From assembly GCA_000466585.1 (NCBI GenBank), contig KE993461.1, positions 1-46,851 of the forward strand: a DNA stretch of 46,851 bases. The letters run 5' to 3'. The notes under the pieces are model-generated. The model was not told where the DNA came from and ran no database searches. It saw nothing but the letters and a program-made list of their open reading frames with translations. Positions 30,132-37,584 of the stretch are shown here, in pieces. Each line of letters starts with the position of its first letter. Position 1 is the first letter of the stretch. The translations under genes and the position numbers were made by a program. This DNA is from Clostridiales bacterium oral taxon 876 str. F0540. GTDB lineage: Bacteria; Bacillota; Clostridia; Clostridiales; Clostridiaceae.

Positions 30132-32258
30132 ATGAATCTTAGTCCGGAACTTGCATCTACACTTATTTGGGTTGGCATTGGAATAGCAGCATTCTTATTT
30201 CTGATTTGGATTATAGGAATAAGAATAATACCTAATGACAAAGTTGCTATCATTGAAAAATGGTGGTCAGGCAAAGGTTCCTTAAAAGAACAGATTATAG
30301 CCTTAAACGGCGAGGCTGGTTATCAGCCTGAGGTTTTAAGAGGAGGCATTCACTTCTTAACTCCTTTAGTATACAAAATGCATAAAGTCCCATTAGTAAC
30401 TATTCCTCAAGGGAAAATTGCTTATGTGTTTGCCAGAGATGGAAAACCTCTTGAGCCTACACAAACCTTAGGAAAAATTGTGACTGAAGCAAATAACTTT
30501 CAAAATGTTAAAGCTTTTATACAAAACGGCGGTCAAAAAGGACCTCAGCGTGGAATAATTCGTGAAGGTACTTATGCTTTTAACTTAGCCCAATTTATTA
30601 TAATTACTGAAAATAAAACCTATTATCTGCCTATGGGAAATGATGCAGAGCAAAAAACCATAAATGAGATGACACAAAAAATAAGAGAGAGAAATGGGTT
30701 TGATCCAATTGTAATACAAGGTGAAAGTGATCTTGTAGGTATAGTAACTGTACATGATGGTCCTTCTCTTGGAAAGGACAACATCATATGTCCTACAGTT
30801 GGTGATGAACCATCTGATGAAAATTACCACAATAACTTCCAAGACCCGGAAAAGTTTTTACGTGCTGGCGGCTATAGAGGAAGACAGTACCAGGTATTAG
30901 CAGATGGTACTTATCTTATAAACAGGCTTTTTGCAACAGTCGAATTTATAAAGAAGACAGTAATTCCTGTAGGTTATGTTGGTGTTGTAGTTTCTTATAC
31001 CGGTGCTAAGGGTGAAGACAGCTCTGGAGATGACTACAAGCATGGAGAACTAGTTCAAAGAGGTTATAGAGGTGTATGGAGTGATCCTCTTATGCCTGGA
31101 AAGTATGCTTTTAATACTTATGCTGGAAGCATTATTCAAGTTCCTACAACAAACGTAATATTAAAATGGATAAGTAATCAAAGCGGAAACCATAAATATG
31201 ATGAGAATCTTAAAGAAGTTAACCTTATAACTAAGGATGCTTTTGAACCTTCTCTTCCTCTTTCAGTTGTATTCCATATAGACTATAAGAAAGCGCCTAT
31301 GGTTATTCAACGTTTTGGAGACATAAAAATGCTTGTAGACCAAACTCTTGACCCTATGGTGTCTGCATACTTTAAAAACGTTGGGCAAACAAAGACTTTA
31401 ATAGAACTTATACAGCAAAGAAACGAAATTCAAAATCAATCTTCAGTTGAGATGAAGGCTAAATTCTCACATTATAACCTTGAACTTGAAGAAGTTTTAA
31501 TAGGTACTCCTACAAGTTCTAAAAATGATACTAATATAGAGCAGATATTAACTCAGCTCCGTTCAAGACAAATAGCAAAAGAACAGCTTGAAACCTATGA
31601 AACACAGCAAAGAGCCGCAGAAAAGGAAAAAGAGCTTAAAGAAGCTGAAGCAATTGCTAAGCAGCAAACTTCTCTTACTGAATCTGATATTAATATTAGA
31701 ATCCAGGAAAATCAAGGTAAGGCTGAGCTTATGAAATCAAGACAAGATGCTGAGAAGATTCAAAGATTATCAGAAGCAGATGCTTATAAAATCAAACAAC
31801 AGGCCGAGGCTGAAGCTTATAAAGTTAAGCAGCAGGCTGAAGCTCAAGCTTACACCTTAAAGCAGACTGGTGAAGCTGAAGCCTTTAAGATTAAATCTGT
31901 AGGTGAGGCTGACGCAGACAGAGAAGCAAGAGTCGGTATATCTAAGGCTATAGCTGCCAGAGAGCAGGTTAACGCTTATGGTGGTTCTCAATATAAGATA
32001 GTTCAAGATGTTATGAACAACTTTGCAGATGCAATTAAAACTTCCAAGATTGATATTGTACCTAAGACAATAATTACTAATGGTTCAAGTGAAGACGGAA
32101 AGGCTGTGCCTAATGCCTTTGAAAGCCTTGTTATGCTTTTACTAAGCGAGAAACTTTCACTTAATGAACTGTCTCAGGCTGAACTTTCTCCGGAGTCTGA
32201 AAAAATAAGAAAAGAGATACTAAACAAGATTAAACCTACAAATATTGAAACTAAATAA
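30132..32258 (+). CDS. Large SPFH (flotillin-like) membrane protein with vault-like repeats
   Basis: A 708-residue membrane-scaffold protein, much longer than usual flotillins. One N-terminal membrane helix (about 9-31) is followed by about four beta-repeats of the form IPxGxVAxV...RGxxG...L.PGTYxFN...xxVP, at residues 33-90, 91-170, 190-275 and 278-340. The SPFH domain proper follows (about 360-470: SVVFHIDYKKAPMVIQRFGDIK, LDPMVSAYFKNVGQTKTLIELIQQRNEIQ). Then comes a long coiled coil (about 480-640) with 11-residue repeats (EADAYKIKQQAE, AEAYKVKQQAE, AEAFKIKSVGE). The order of modules recalls the eukaryotic major vault protein. SPFH proteins form large membrane-bound cages; the partner here is unknown. 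GGGGGG precedes the ATG. Confidence 0.88.
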   Translation: MNLSPELASTLIWVGIGIAAFLFLIWIIGIRIIPNDKVAIIEKWWSGKGSLKEQIIALNGEAGYQPEVLRGGIHFLTPLVYKMHKVPLVTIPQGKIAYVFARDGKPLEPTQTLGKIVTEANNFQNVKAFIQNGGQKGPQRGIIREGTYAFNLAQFIIITENKTYYLPMGNDAEQKTINEMTQKIRERNGFDPIVIQGESDLVGIVTVHDGPSLGKDNIICPTVGDEPSDENYHNNFQDPEKFLRAGGYRGRQYQVLADGTYLINRLFATVEFIKKTVIPVGYVGVVVSYTGAKGEDSSGDDYKHGELVQRGYRGVWSDPLMPGKYAFNTYAGSIIQVPTTNVILKWISNQSGNHKYDENLKEVNLITKDAFEPSLPLSVVFHIDYKKAPMVIQRFGDIKMLVDQTLDPMVSAYFKNVGQTKTLIELIQQRNEIQNQSSVEMKAKFSHYNLELEEVLIGTPTSSKNDTNIEQILTQLRSRQIAKEQLETYETQQRAAEKEKELKEAEAIAKQQTSLTESDINIRIQENQGKAELMKSRQDAEKIQRLSEADAYKIKQQAEAEAYKVKQQAEAQAYTLKQTGEAEAFKIKSVGEADADREARVGISKAIAAREQVNAYGGSQYKIVQDVMNNFADAIKTSKIDIVPKTIITNGSSEDGKAVPNAFESLVMLLLSEKLSLNELSQAELSPESEKIRKEILNKIKPTNIETK

Positions 32259-32262
32259 TGCA

Positions 32263-32297
32263 TTAAAGGGTACCCCATTGTTTGGAGTACCCTTTAA
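32263..32297. terminator. Bidirectional terminator
   Basis: TTAAAGGGTAC pairs with GTACCCTTTAA around a 13-base loop. It lies between the convergent SPFH and aminotransferase genes. Confidence 0.92.
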
Positions 32298-32299
32298 AT

Positions 32300-33460
32300 T
32301 TACAAGCTATTCACAGCTTTTTCTATTCTCTTAAGAGCTTCTTCAAGGAGACCTCTTGAGCAGGCAATATTGATTCTTTCAAAACCTTCTCCACCTGTCC
32401 CAAATATATATCCTTCATCAAACCATACACCTGCGGTTTCTAAAAAGAACTGGTGAAGTTTTTTTGAATCAAAGCCTAGTTCTCTGCAGTCAATCCATAC
32501 AAGATAGGTTCCCTGTGGTTTGATAATTTTGAGTTTTGGTATGTTGTTATTTATGTATTTACTCAAAAACTCAAGGTTTCCAGTTAAATAATCAATCACA
32601 TCTTCTAGCCATTGTTCACCATAATTATAAGCCGCTTCTAAAGCTTCTATTCCAAAAATATTAGGAGCCCATATTCCGTTACTATCCAGCACATCATAAA
32701 ACTTTTTTCTTAGCTCATTATTAGCTATAATAATTGATGAAGTTTGAAGTCCAGCTAAATTAAAAGTTTTGCTTGGAGCTGTGCATATTGCAGAAATTTG
32801 GGCAAAATCTTCGTTGATAGATGCAAATGGTATGTGTTTATATTCCTTATGCACTAAATCACAGTGTATTTCATCGGATATAACTAATACATTATTTTTT
32901 ATGCAAAGCTCGCCAATTCTTACCAGTTCTTCTCTTGTCCATACGCGCCCTACTGGATTATGGGGACTGCACAAAACTAATGCTTTGACTTTTTCATCTG
33001 CTAATTTTTTCCCCAGATCTTCAAAATCAATTTCATACTTTCCTTCATTTAATTTAAGAGGATTTTCAACAACCTCACATCCATTATTTTTTACTGCTGT
33101 AAAAAACGGATAATAAACCGGCACTTGTATAATAACCTTGTCTCCTGGCTTAGTAAATGCTCTTATAAGCATATTAACTGCCGGCACAACGCCTGGGCAA
33201 TAATTTATCCAATCTTTCTTCACAGAAAAGTTATGCCTTCTTTTAAACCAATTTATAATAGCATCATAATACTCATTGCCTGGAGCAGTGTAACCATAAA
33301 TTTTATGTTCAGCTCTGCTTTTTATAGCCTGCACAACCTCCTCAGGCACCTCAAAATCCATATCTGCAACCCACATAGGAATTATATCCTTCTTTTTTAG
33401 GTCCCACTTTACAGATTTTGTATTTTTTCTCTCGATAATTCTATCAAAATCATATTTCAT
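32300..33460 (-). CDS. patB: PatB/MalY-type PLP C-S lyase (cystathionine beta-lyase)
   Basis: A 386-residue fold-type I PLP enzyme of the MalY/PatB group, which cleaves C-S bonds of cystathionine and cysteine conjugates. Characteristic segments are MKYDFDRIIERKNTKSVKWD, IPMWVADMDFEVPEEVVQAI and the HKIYGYTAPGNEYYDAIINWFKRRHNF stretch. LVLCSPHNPVGRVWTREEL, VISDEIHCDLVH and the PLP lysine in TAPSKTFNLAGLQ follow. The Arg binding the substrate carboxylate is in RINIACSRG. Length is standard. It would supply homocysteine for methionine or release H2S. AAAGGGGG precedes the ATG. It appears to be a single-gene unit. Confidence 0.92.
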   Translation of the reverse strand: MKYDFDRIIERKNTKSVKWDLKKKDIIPMWVADMDFEVPEEVVQAIKSRAEHKIYGYTAPGNEYYDAIINWFKRRHNFSVKKDWINYCPGVVPAVNMLIRAFTKPGDKVIIQVPVYYPFFTAVKNNGCEVVENPLKLNEGKYEIDFEDLGKKLADEKVKALVLCSPHNPVGRVWTREELVRIGELCIKNNVLVISDEIHCDLVHKEYKHIPFASINEDFAQISAICTAPSKTFNLAGLQTSSIIIANNELRKKFYDVLDSNGIWAPNIFGIEALEAAYNYGEQWLEDVIDYLTGNLEFLSKYINNNIPKLKIIKPQGTYLVWIDCRELGFDSKKLHQFFLETAGVWFDEGYIFGTGGEGFERINIACSRGLLEEALKRIEKAVNSL

Positions 33461-33521
33461 ATGTTCGCCCCCTTTTACTTTTTAATAACATTATATTCCA
33501 TATAATATGTAAAAACAATAA

Positions 33522-33546
33522 AAGGACAGCCTTTTAAGCTGTCCTT
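33522..33546 (-). terminator. Terminator overlapping the stop codon of the small membrane gene
   Basis: AAGGACAGC pairs with GCTGTCCTT around CTTTTAA. The upstream arm on the minus strand includes two bases of the TAA stop codon (33545-33547). Confidence 0.85.
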
Positions 33547-33820
33547 ACTTTATTTCTGTATATTCAACATCAATAACATTTCCATTTGTGTAGGTTTGTG
33601 AAAAATCACTATTTACAGTTTCCGCCTTTTCAGTTTTCCCACTGAATATCTTAGTCTTTTTGTTGTCCCACTTTTTAATAGCCTTGACAATATAATTTAC
33701 TCCAATAAACGCTGCAGCTATCATAAGAATAAATGGAAGAAAATTTAGTAAAACAGCTCCAAATATTATAACTAAAGCTAAAACTAAAAAGCTTGAAATG
33801 CCTTTATTAGCAAAATACAT
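33545..33820 (-). CDS. Small hypothetical membrane protein
   Basis: A 91-residue protein with one long or two closely spaced hydrophobic segments (SSFLVLALVIIFGAVLLNFLPFILMIAAAFIGVNYIVKAI), then a basic patch (KKWDNKKTKIF) and a polar tail, EKAETVNSDFSQTYTNGNVIDVEYTEIK. Tails of the type 'V-I-D-x-x-Y-x-E' recur at the C-termini of small clostridial membrane proteins; a similar one ends the protein at 18550-18912. The function is unknown. The ribosome binding site is weak (GAGAG), so the exact start is uncertain. Confidence 0.65.
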   Translation of the reverse strand: MYFANKGISSFLVLALVIIFGAVLLNFLPFILMIAAAFIGVNYIVKAIKKWDNKKTKIFSGKTEKAETVNSDFSQTYTNGNVIDVEYTEIK

Positions 33821-34042
33821 TTGAATTCACACTCTCTTTCTAAGTTCATGAAACTATTATAGCATAATTTATCTTATTAATTATTAAGATTTACTTAACT
33901 AGTTATTAAGATTTTGTTACTATTTTATATAGTATGTTAAACCTCTTTTCTTTTTTCCTTTAACTACCACATATATTTGAGGTTTATATGCAAATAATAT
34001 TTTTGTAATAGTGTATTACACTTAAATAAGGAGGATTATAAT

Positions 34043-34255
34043 ATGCAAAATAATAATCAAAAACCACAATTAGATGATAATAATTTGAAGGTTATAAAAG
34101 ATCAGATTGGTTATGAAGCTCTTCTTACTAAAAAATACAAAGATTATGAATCCATGTGTACAGACCAAGCATTAAAAGATTTATGCTGCAGTGCCAGCGA
34201 TACGCATAAGCAGAACTTCGACAGCTTGAAAAACTATCTAGATTCTCATCAATAA
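34043..34255 (+). CDS. Small helical protein, probable spore coat partner
   Basis: A 70-residue soluble protein of two helices: LKVIKDQIGYEALLTKKYKDYESMCTDQALKDLCCSASDTHKQNFDSLKNYLDSH. The pattern (KDxxxxExLxxKKYxxYxxxxxDxxLKxLCxxxxxxHKQHFDxLxxYL) is that of small proteins encoded beside CotF-type coat proteins in clostridia and resembles half of a ferritin-like bundle. The adjacent cysteines CC could cross-link. It is followed after 27 bases by the CotF-family gene, so the two are an operon. AAGGAGG precedes the ATG. Confidence 0.75.
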   Translation: MQNNNQKPQLDDNNLKVIKDQIGYEALLTKKYKDYESMCTDQALKDLCCSASDTHKQNFDSLKNYLDSHQ

Positions 34256-34282
34256 TAAATTATTAGCTGGAGGGATTAAATA

Positions 34283-34555
34283 ATGAATAATAAACTTACT
34301 GAAAAAGACTTAATGCATGACTTACTTGCAACAGAAAAACAGGTTATATCTTCCTATAGTACCGGAATAACCGAAACATCTTGTCCAAATCTTAGAAACA
34401 CATTGGTATCAAACTTTAAAAATGCTCAAGATACTCAATATAAAGTATTTGACGCTATGAGACAAAAAGGCTGGTATGCTGTTAAGGATGCAGCTGATGA
34501 AGAAGTTCAAAAAGCTAAAGATGATGCTAACACAATGATGAATGAATTGAAATAA
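34283..34555 (+). CDS. CotF-family spore coat protein
   Basis: A 90-residue protein of the Coat_F family. LTEKDLMHDLLATEKQVISSYSTGITETSCPNLRNTLVSNFKNAQDTQYKVFDAMRQKGWYAVKDA is the full family signature: a first helix with DLLxxEKxxxxxY, the E-x-x-C-P-x-LR turn and the Q-x-x-x-F-x-x-M-x-x-x-G-W-Y end. Bacillus CotF is a coat component made late in sporulation. The protein is expected in the forespore or coat and points to an endospore former. GGAGGG precedes the ATG. A strong terminator (34563-34597) ends the two-gene unit. Confidence 0.88.
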   Translation: MNNKLTEKDLMHDLLATEKQVISSYSTGITETSCPNLRNTLVSNFKNAQDTQYKVFDAMRQKGWYAVKDAADEEVQKAKDDANTMMNELK

Positions 34556-34562
34556 TGCTGAT

Positions 34563-34597
34563 AAAGCCCCTGGATTCTTTTTTAGTCCTGGGGCTTT
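34563..34597. terminator. Strong bidirectional terminator
   Basis: AAAGCCCC pairs with GGGGCTTT, continued by GGA/TCC after one mismatch. It lies between the convergent CotF gene and the 138-aa exported-protein gene. Confidence 0.93.
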
Positions 34598-34601
34598 ATA
34601 T

Positions 34602-35018
34602 TTATTGAATTACAGTATGAGAAAGATTTAAAGTTTCTCCTCCTCCGTATATAACTGCATTTTGTGTTCCAAGATCAGTTTTTTTATCAACAACCCAATT
34701 AAAGGTTGCCTCTCCGCTTGCATCAGTGGAACGGCTTTGAGTTACATTTATAGTTCTGCCATTCATTTTATAAGATGTTTTTATTGTGTATGTTGTATTA
34801 GGTTTAGCCTTTATAGTTATAATACCGGCATCTCCTCTTCTAAGCGTAGTTTGATTCCTTATCAAGTCTATTCTGTTTGCTTGAACATTTAGTGCTGTAA
34901 CAGGCTTTGTTGTCTGTTCATAATTTAAAGCACTTTTAAATATATTGTTTCCAATATATGCTGTTGCTCCTAAAATAAATAAGCCAAATGCTAAAGCAGC
35001 ACTTACTCTTATTTTCAT
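34602..35018 (-). CDS. Membrane-anchored or secreted Ig-like-domain protein
   Basis: A 138-residue protein. Residues 4-26 are hydrophobic (RVSAALAFGLFILGATAYIGNNIF) and form a signal anchor or signal peptide. The remainder is all-beta: ANRIDLIRNQTTLRRGDAGIITIKAKPNTTYTIKTSYKMNGRTINVTQSRSTDASGEATFNWVVDKKTDLGTQNAVIYGGGETLNLSHTV. This reads as one immunoglobulin-like (bacterial Big-type) domain with the TDASGxAxFxWxV edge typical of extracellular beta-sandwiches. It has no catalytic motif, and the function is unknown. GAGGTG precedes the ATG. Confidence 0.75.
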   Translation of the reverse strand: MKIRVSAALAFGLFILGATAYIGNNIFKSALNYEQTTKPVTALNVQANRIDLIRNQTTLRRGDAGIITIKAKPNTTYTIKTSYKMNGRTINVTQSRSTDASGEATFNWVVDKKTDLGTQNAVIYGGGETLNLSHTVIQ

Positions 35019-35104
35019 TATATCACCTCAATTTACCAGATTTATACGCTTATAATTCCCAAATTTATTAATAATATTACAAAATATTAAAAACATAATA
35101 ATAA

Positions 35105-35142
35105 AATAGACCATGTTACGTATACTCATAACATGATCTATT
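35105..35142 (-). terminator. Terminator downstream of the lysine permease gene
   Basis: AATAGA-x-CATGTTA pairs with TAACATG-x-TCTATT, with one mismatch, around a 10-base loop, about 60 bases past the stop codon. Confidence 0.65.
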
Positions 35143-35202
35143 GGTATATTAATGGGGGAATATACTAAGCTTTCTATGAAAATAGCTAAATAAGTTTGAT
35201 AA

Positions 35203-36561
35203 TTAAGCTTCTATAGTTTCACTTGAGCTTACTCTTTTTTTATTTTTTGCTGCCATATATGCATAAACCGGTATTCCAATTACAGCTAAAAGTATACCAT
35301 ACTCTATAGCTTCAAGCCCTGAACCATATATTGCCCATCCAGCATATATCAATGCAGCAACAGGAACAAAAAATGTTTTTACTGAAGATAAAAGTGTCAA
35401 TTTCTTTCCTTCTTTTAAAGCATATTTTATTTCTGCAGCTGCAGTAGTTGCATAAACAGGAAGGAATGATAAAGTTGCCAGAAGTACTGTAAAATTAAAA
35501 GCAGAAGCTAAAGTTTTATTGTTTGCATAGTTCATCACCAACAAAAGATTTACAAGTATTGAACCAATTATTAATGCAACATGAGGTGTCTTGTATTTTT
35601 CATGTGTCTTACTGAAAAAGCTAGGGAACATTCCATCTTCACCTGCCGCAAAAGCTACTCTTGCGGTTGATAAAAGCCATCCTATTGTTGTTCCAAGCAC
35701 GCTTACAACTACACCTAAGGTTATAAATTGAACCATTCCGCTTCCAAAGTATTGTGATAATATATCTGCAATTGGTGCAGTACTCTTCTCAAGAGTTGCC
35801 TGAGGCATAGCTCCCATTGCAAAGAAATTAATTGCCATATACATTATAGCTGCGATTAGTATTCCGATTATTGTGCTTCTTCCAACATTCTTTTCTGGAT
35901 TTCTTATTTCACCTGCAGCAATTGATGAACTTTCAAGTCCGACAAAGGACCATAATGTTAATGTCGCAGCTACAGGTAAAGTCTCCATACCTTTTCCCTC
36001 AGGAAACAATGGAACCAAGTTGCCTGAATTAAAGTGCATTGCCGCTGCAATTATGAAAAATAAAAATAATAAAATTTCAAATATAGTTATAGCAGTTTGA
36101 ATTTTACCCGCCATTTTAACACCAAGTATATTAATAATAGTAAATATCCATAACACTGCACTTGCAAATAAAAATGCACCTAAATTGCTGTTTCCTATGG
36201 CCGGAACAAGCTTTCCTGCATAGCTTGCTACAGCAATAACAACTGCTGCATTTCCAATCCATGATCCATTCCAATATAACCATGCATTCATAAACCCTGC
36301 AAAATCTCCAAAGGCTGTTTTAGAATATTCGTATGGTCCACCTGTCTTTGGAAGTCTTCTGCTTAATTTTGCAAAGCATAGGGCTAATAGTATTGATCCA
36401 AAGGCTGTAAGCATCCAAGCTCCTATTGTAGCTCCCGGGCCTGCCTTCCCGGCTAATGTTGCAGGCAGCATAAATATTCCTGAGCCCATCATATTTCCTG
36501 TAACTAAGGCTGTAGCTATAACTAAGCCTAATTCTTTTTTAAGTTTCGTATTTTGTTCCAT
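35203..36561 (-). CDS. APC-family amino acid permease, probably lysine
   Basis: A 452-residue, about 12-helix transporter of the amino acid-polyamine-organocation superfamily, closest in pattern to the AdiC/CadB/ArcD-like basic amino acid group. GLVIATALVTGNMMGSGIFMLPATLAGKAGP is the substrate-binding helix 1 with the GSG break. KLSRRLPKTGGPYEYSKTAFGDFAGFMNAWLYWNGSWIGNAA and the WSFVGLESSSIAAGEIRNPEKNVGRSTIIG segment (helix 6) are typical. Family motifs alone would leave the substrate open. The lysine riboswitch in its leader (36691-36852) makes lysine uptake the best assignment. AAGGGGG precedes the ATG. The gene is alone in its transcript. Confidence 0.9.
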   Translation of the reverse strand: MEQNTKLKKELGLVIATALVTGNMMGSGIFMLPATLAGKAGPGATIGAWMLTAFGSILLALCFAKLSRRLPKTGGPYEYSKTAFGDFAGFMNAWLYWNGSWIGNAAVVIAVASYAGKLVPAIGNSNLGAFLFASAVLWIFTIINILGVKMAGKIQTAITIFEILLFLFFIIAAAMHFNSGNLVPLFPEGKGMETLPVAATLTLWSFVGLESSSIAAGEIRNPEKNVGRSTIIGILIAAIMYMAINFFAMGAMPQATLEKSTAPIADILSQYFGSGMVQFITLGVVVSVLGTTIGWLLSTARVAFAAGEDGMFPSFFSKTHEKYKTPHVALIIGSILVNLLLVMNYANNKTLASAFNFTVLLATLSFLPVYATTAAAEIKYALKEGKKLTLLSSVKTFFVPVAALIYAGWAIYGSGLEAIEYGILLAVIGIPVYAYMAAKNKKRVSSSETIEA

Positions 36562-36611
36562 TACAGAACCCCCTTATCAGATTTTTCCGATAAAGCAAAT
36601 CTACTAGAATA

Positions 36612-36650
36612 AACGTAAAGAAAGCCTTGAGCATACACTCAAGGCTTTTA
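36612..36650 (-). terminator. Riboswitch-controlled terminator
   Basis: AAAGCCTTGAG pairs perfectly with CTCAAGGCTTT around a 6-base loop, 40 bases after the lysine aptamer and 51 bases before the permease start. The T-rich tail is interrupted (CTTTACGTTTA). Lysine binding is expected to favour this hairpin and stop transcription. Confidence 0.8.
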
Positions 36651-36690
36651 AGCACGCAAATAAACAATCATCGTGTTAAATCCACTGAAT

Positions 36691-36852
36691 GATAGCTCTC
36701 CACAAGAAACTTGTGACAGTTTTGCATATATTCTATGCAGAACCAGCTGTACAATCTTAAAGCATCGATTGTACGCTTCGGCGATTTTTCCTTTCCTTTT
36801 GCTTCTTTGTGCTTTCCTCCGCAAAAGTACTATTAAAAACCGCGCCTCTATC
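36691..36852 (-). ncRNA. Lysine riboswitch (L-box)
   Basis: The minus-strand element has the L-box landmarks: closing helix GATAG/CTATC, GAGGCGCGG, AATAGTA, GGAGGA, AAGGAAAGG with GCCGAAGC, GCTGG, and the highly conserved ACTGTCACA plus TGGAGAGCTATCA at the 3' side. A terminator and an APC permease gene follow, as in known lysine-responsive leaders. Confidence 0.94.
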
Positions 36853-36882
36853 CTAGCTATTTACTTTTATCTTACTTGTATT

Positions 36883-36911
36883 ATTATGCAATAAAACTTT
36901 AGTTTAGTCAA
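36883..36911 (-). promoter_or_regulatory. Sigma-A promoter of the lysine riboswitch transcript
   Basis: On the minus strand, TTGACT (36911-36906), a 17-base spacer and CATAAT (36888-36883), about 30 bases before the aptamer and directly after the tspO stop codon. Confidence 0.65.
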
Positions 36912-36921
36912 GAGTTAAATC

Positions 36922-37422
36922 CTACATATTGTTCAACATCCAAAAAGTGAAATTTAATACTCCTGCAAAAGAAACCCAAAGTATGTATGGAATCATAAGT
37001 ATTCCTGCTATCTTATCAATCCTGAAAAACTCAAAAGTAGTAAGAAGTATAAATACTAGAAGCAGCATGAGTTCAAAAAATGCTAATCCAATAAGCCTAA
37101 ATCTAAAGAATATTATAGTCCATAGAAAATTTAAAAATAACTGAATACCATAAAGAGTTAGTGCCTTGCCTGTATTAACTCCCCCTTTGCCCTTACGCCA
37201 TATTCTGTATGCAGCAATGGCCATTAATAAATATAATATTGGCCATACTATACCAAATACCCAATCCGGTGGAGCAAAGCTCGGTTTTATGAAACTCTCG
37301 TAATTTTCTTTATTGGACATTCCAAGATAAGCACTTAAAATGCCCGCTCCTTCTGCGATTATTATGCTTAAAACTAACGCAGTAATATTAGTTAATTTAT
37401 TGTTTTTTAACTTTTCCGGCAA
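36922..37422 (-). CDS. tspO: TspO/MBR-family membrane protein
   Basis: A 166-residue five-helix protein of the tryptophan-rich sensory protein / translocator protein family, known to bind porphyrins. MSNKENYESFIKPSFAPPDWVFGIVWPILYLLMAIAAYRIW is the family signature (KPSFxPPxWVFGxVWxxLYxxMxxAxYRxW). NFLWTIIFFRFRLIGLAFFELMLL and YILWVSFAGVLNFTFWMLN complete the later helices. The protein may buffer tetrapyrroles or oxidative stress. The start is a TTG: the one at 37422 is 8 bases from AAAGGAGG, whereas the one at 37428 is only 2 bases from it. No ATG lies in range. Confidence 0.92.
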   Translation of the reverse strand: MPEKLKNNKLTNITALVLSIIIAEGAGILSAYLGMSNKENYESFIKPSFAPPDWVFGIVWPILYLLMAIAAYRIWRKGKGGVNTGKALTLYGIQLFLNFLWTIIFFRFRLIGLAFFELMLLLVFILLTTFEFFRIDKIAGILMIPYILWVSFAGVLNFTFWMLNNM

Positions 37423-37584
37423 CCTCAATACCTCCTTTATTATTACTCATACTTTAATATAAGATATTAATCCTTTAAATATGCTACTAATAATTTTACG
37501 GCTATTCTCTTGTAAAATTATCCTGATAAACATATAATTGTAATATAAAGCACAGCTTTAATTTACATAAAAGGGGGCAATATT

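Noticed and set aside
33932..33995. Inverted repeat TTAAACCTC/GAGGTTTA upstream of the coat-protein operon.
   Set aside because: The loop is more than 30 bases and pyrimidine-rich, and the arms are short; chance pairing in AT-rich DNA is likely.
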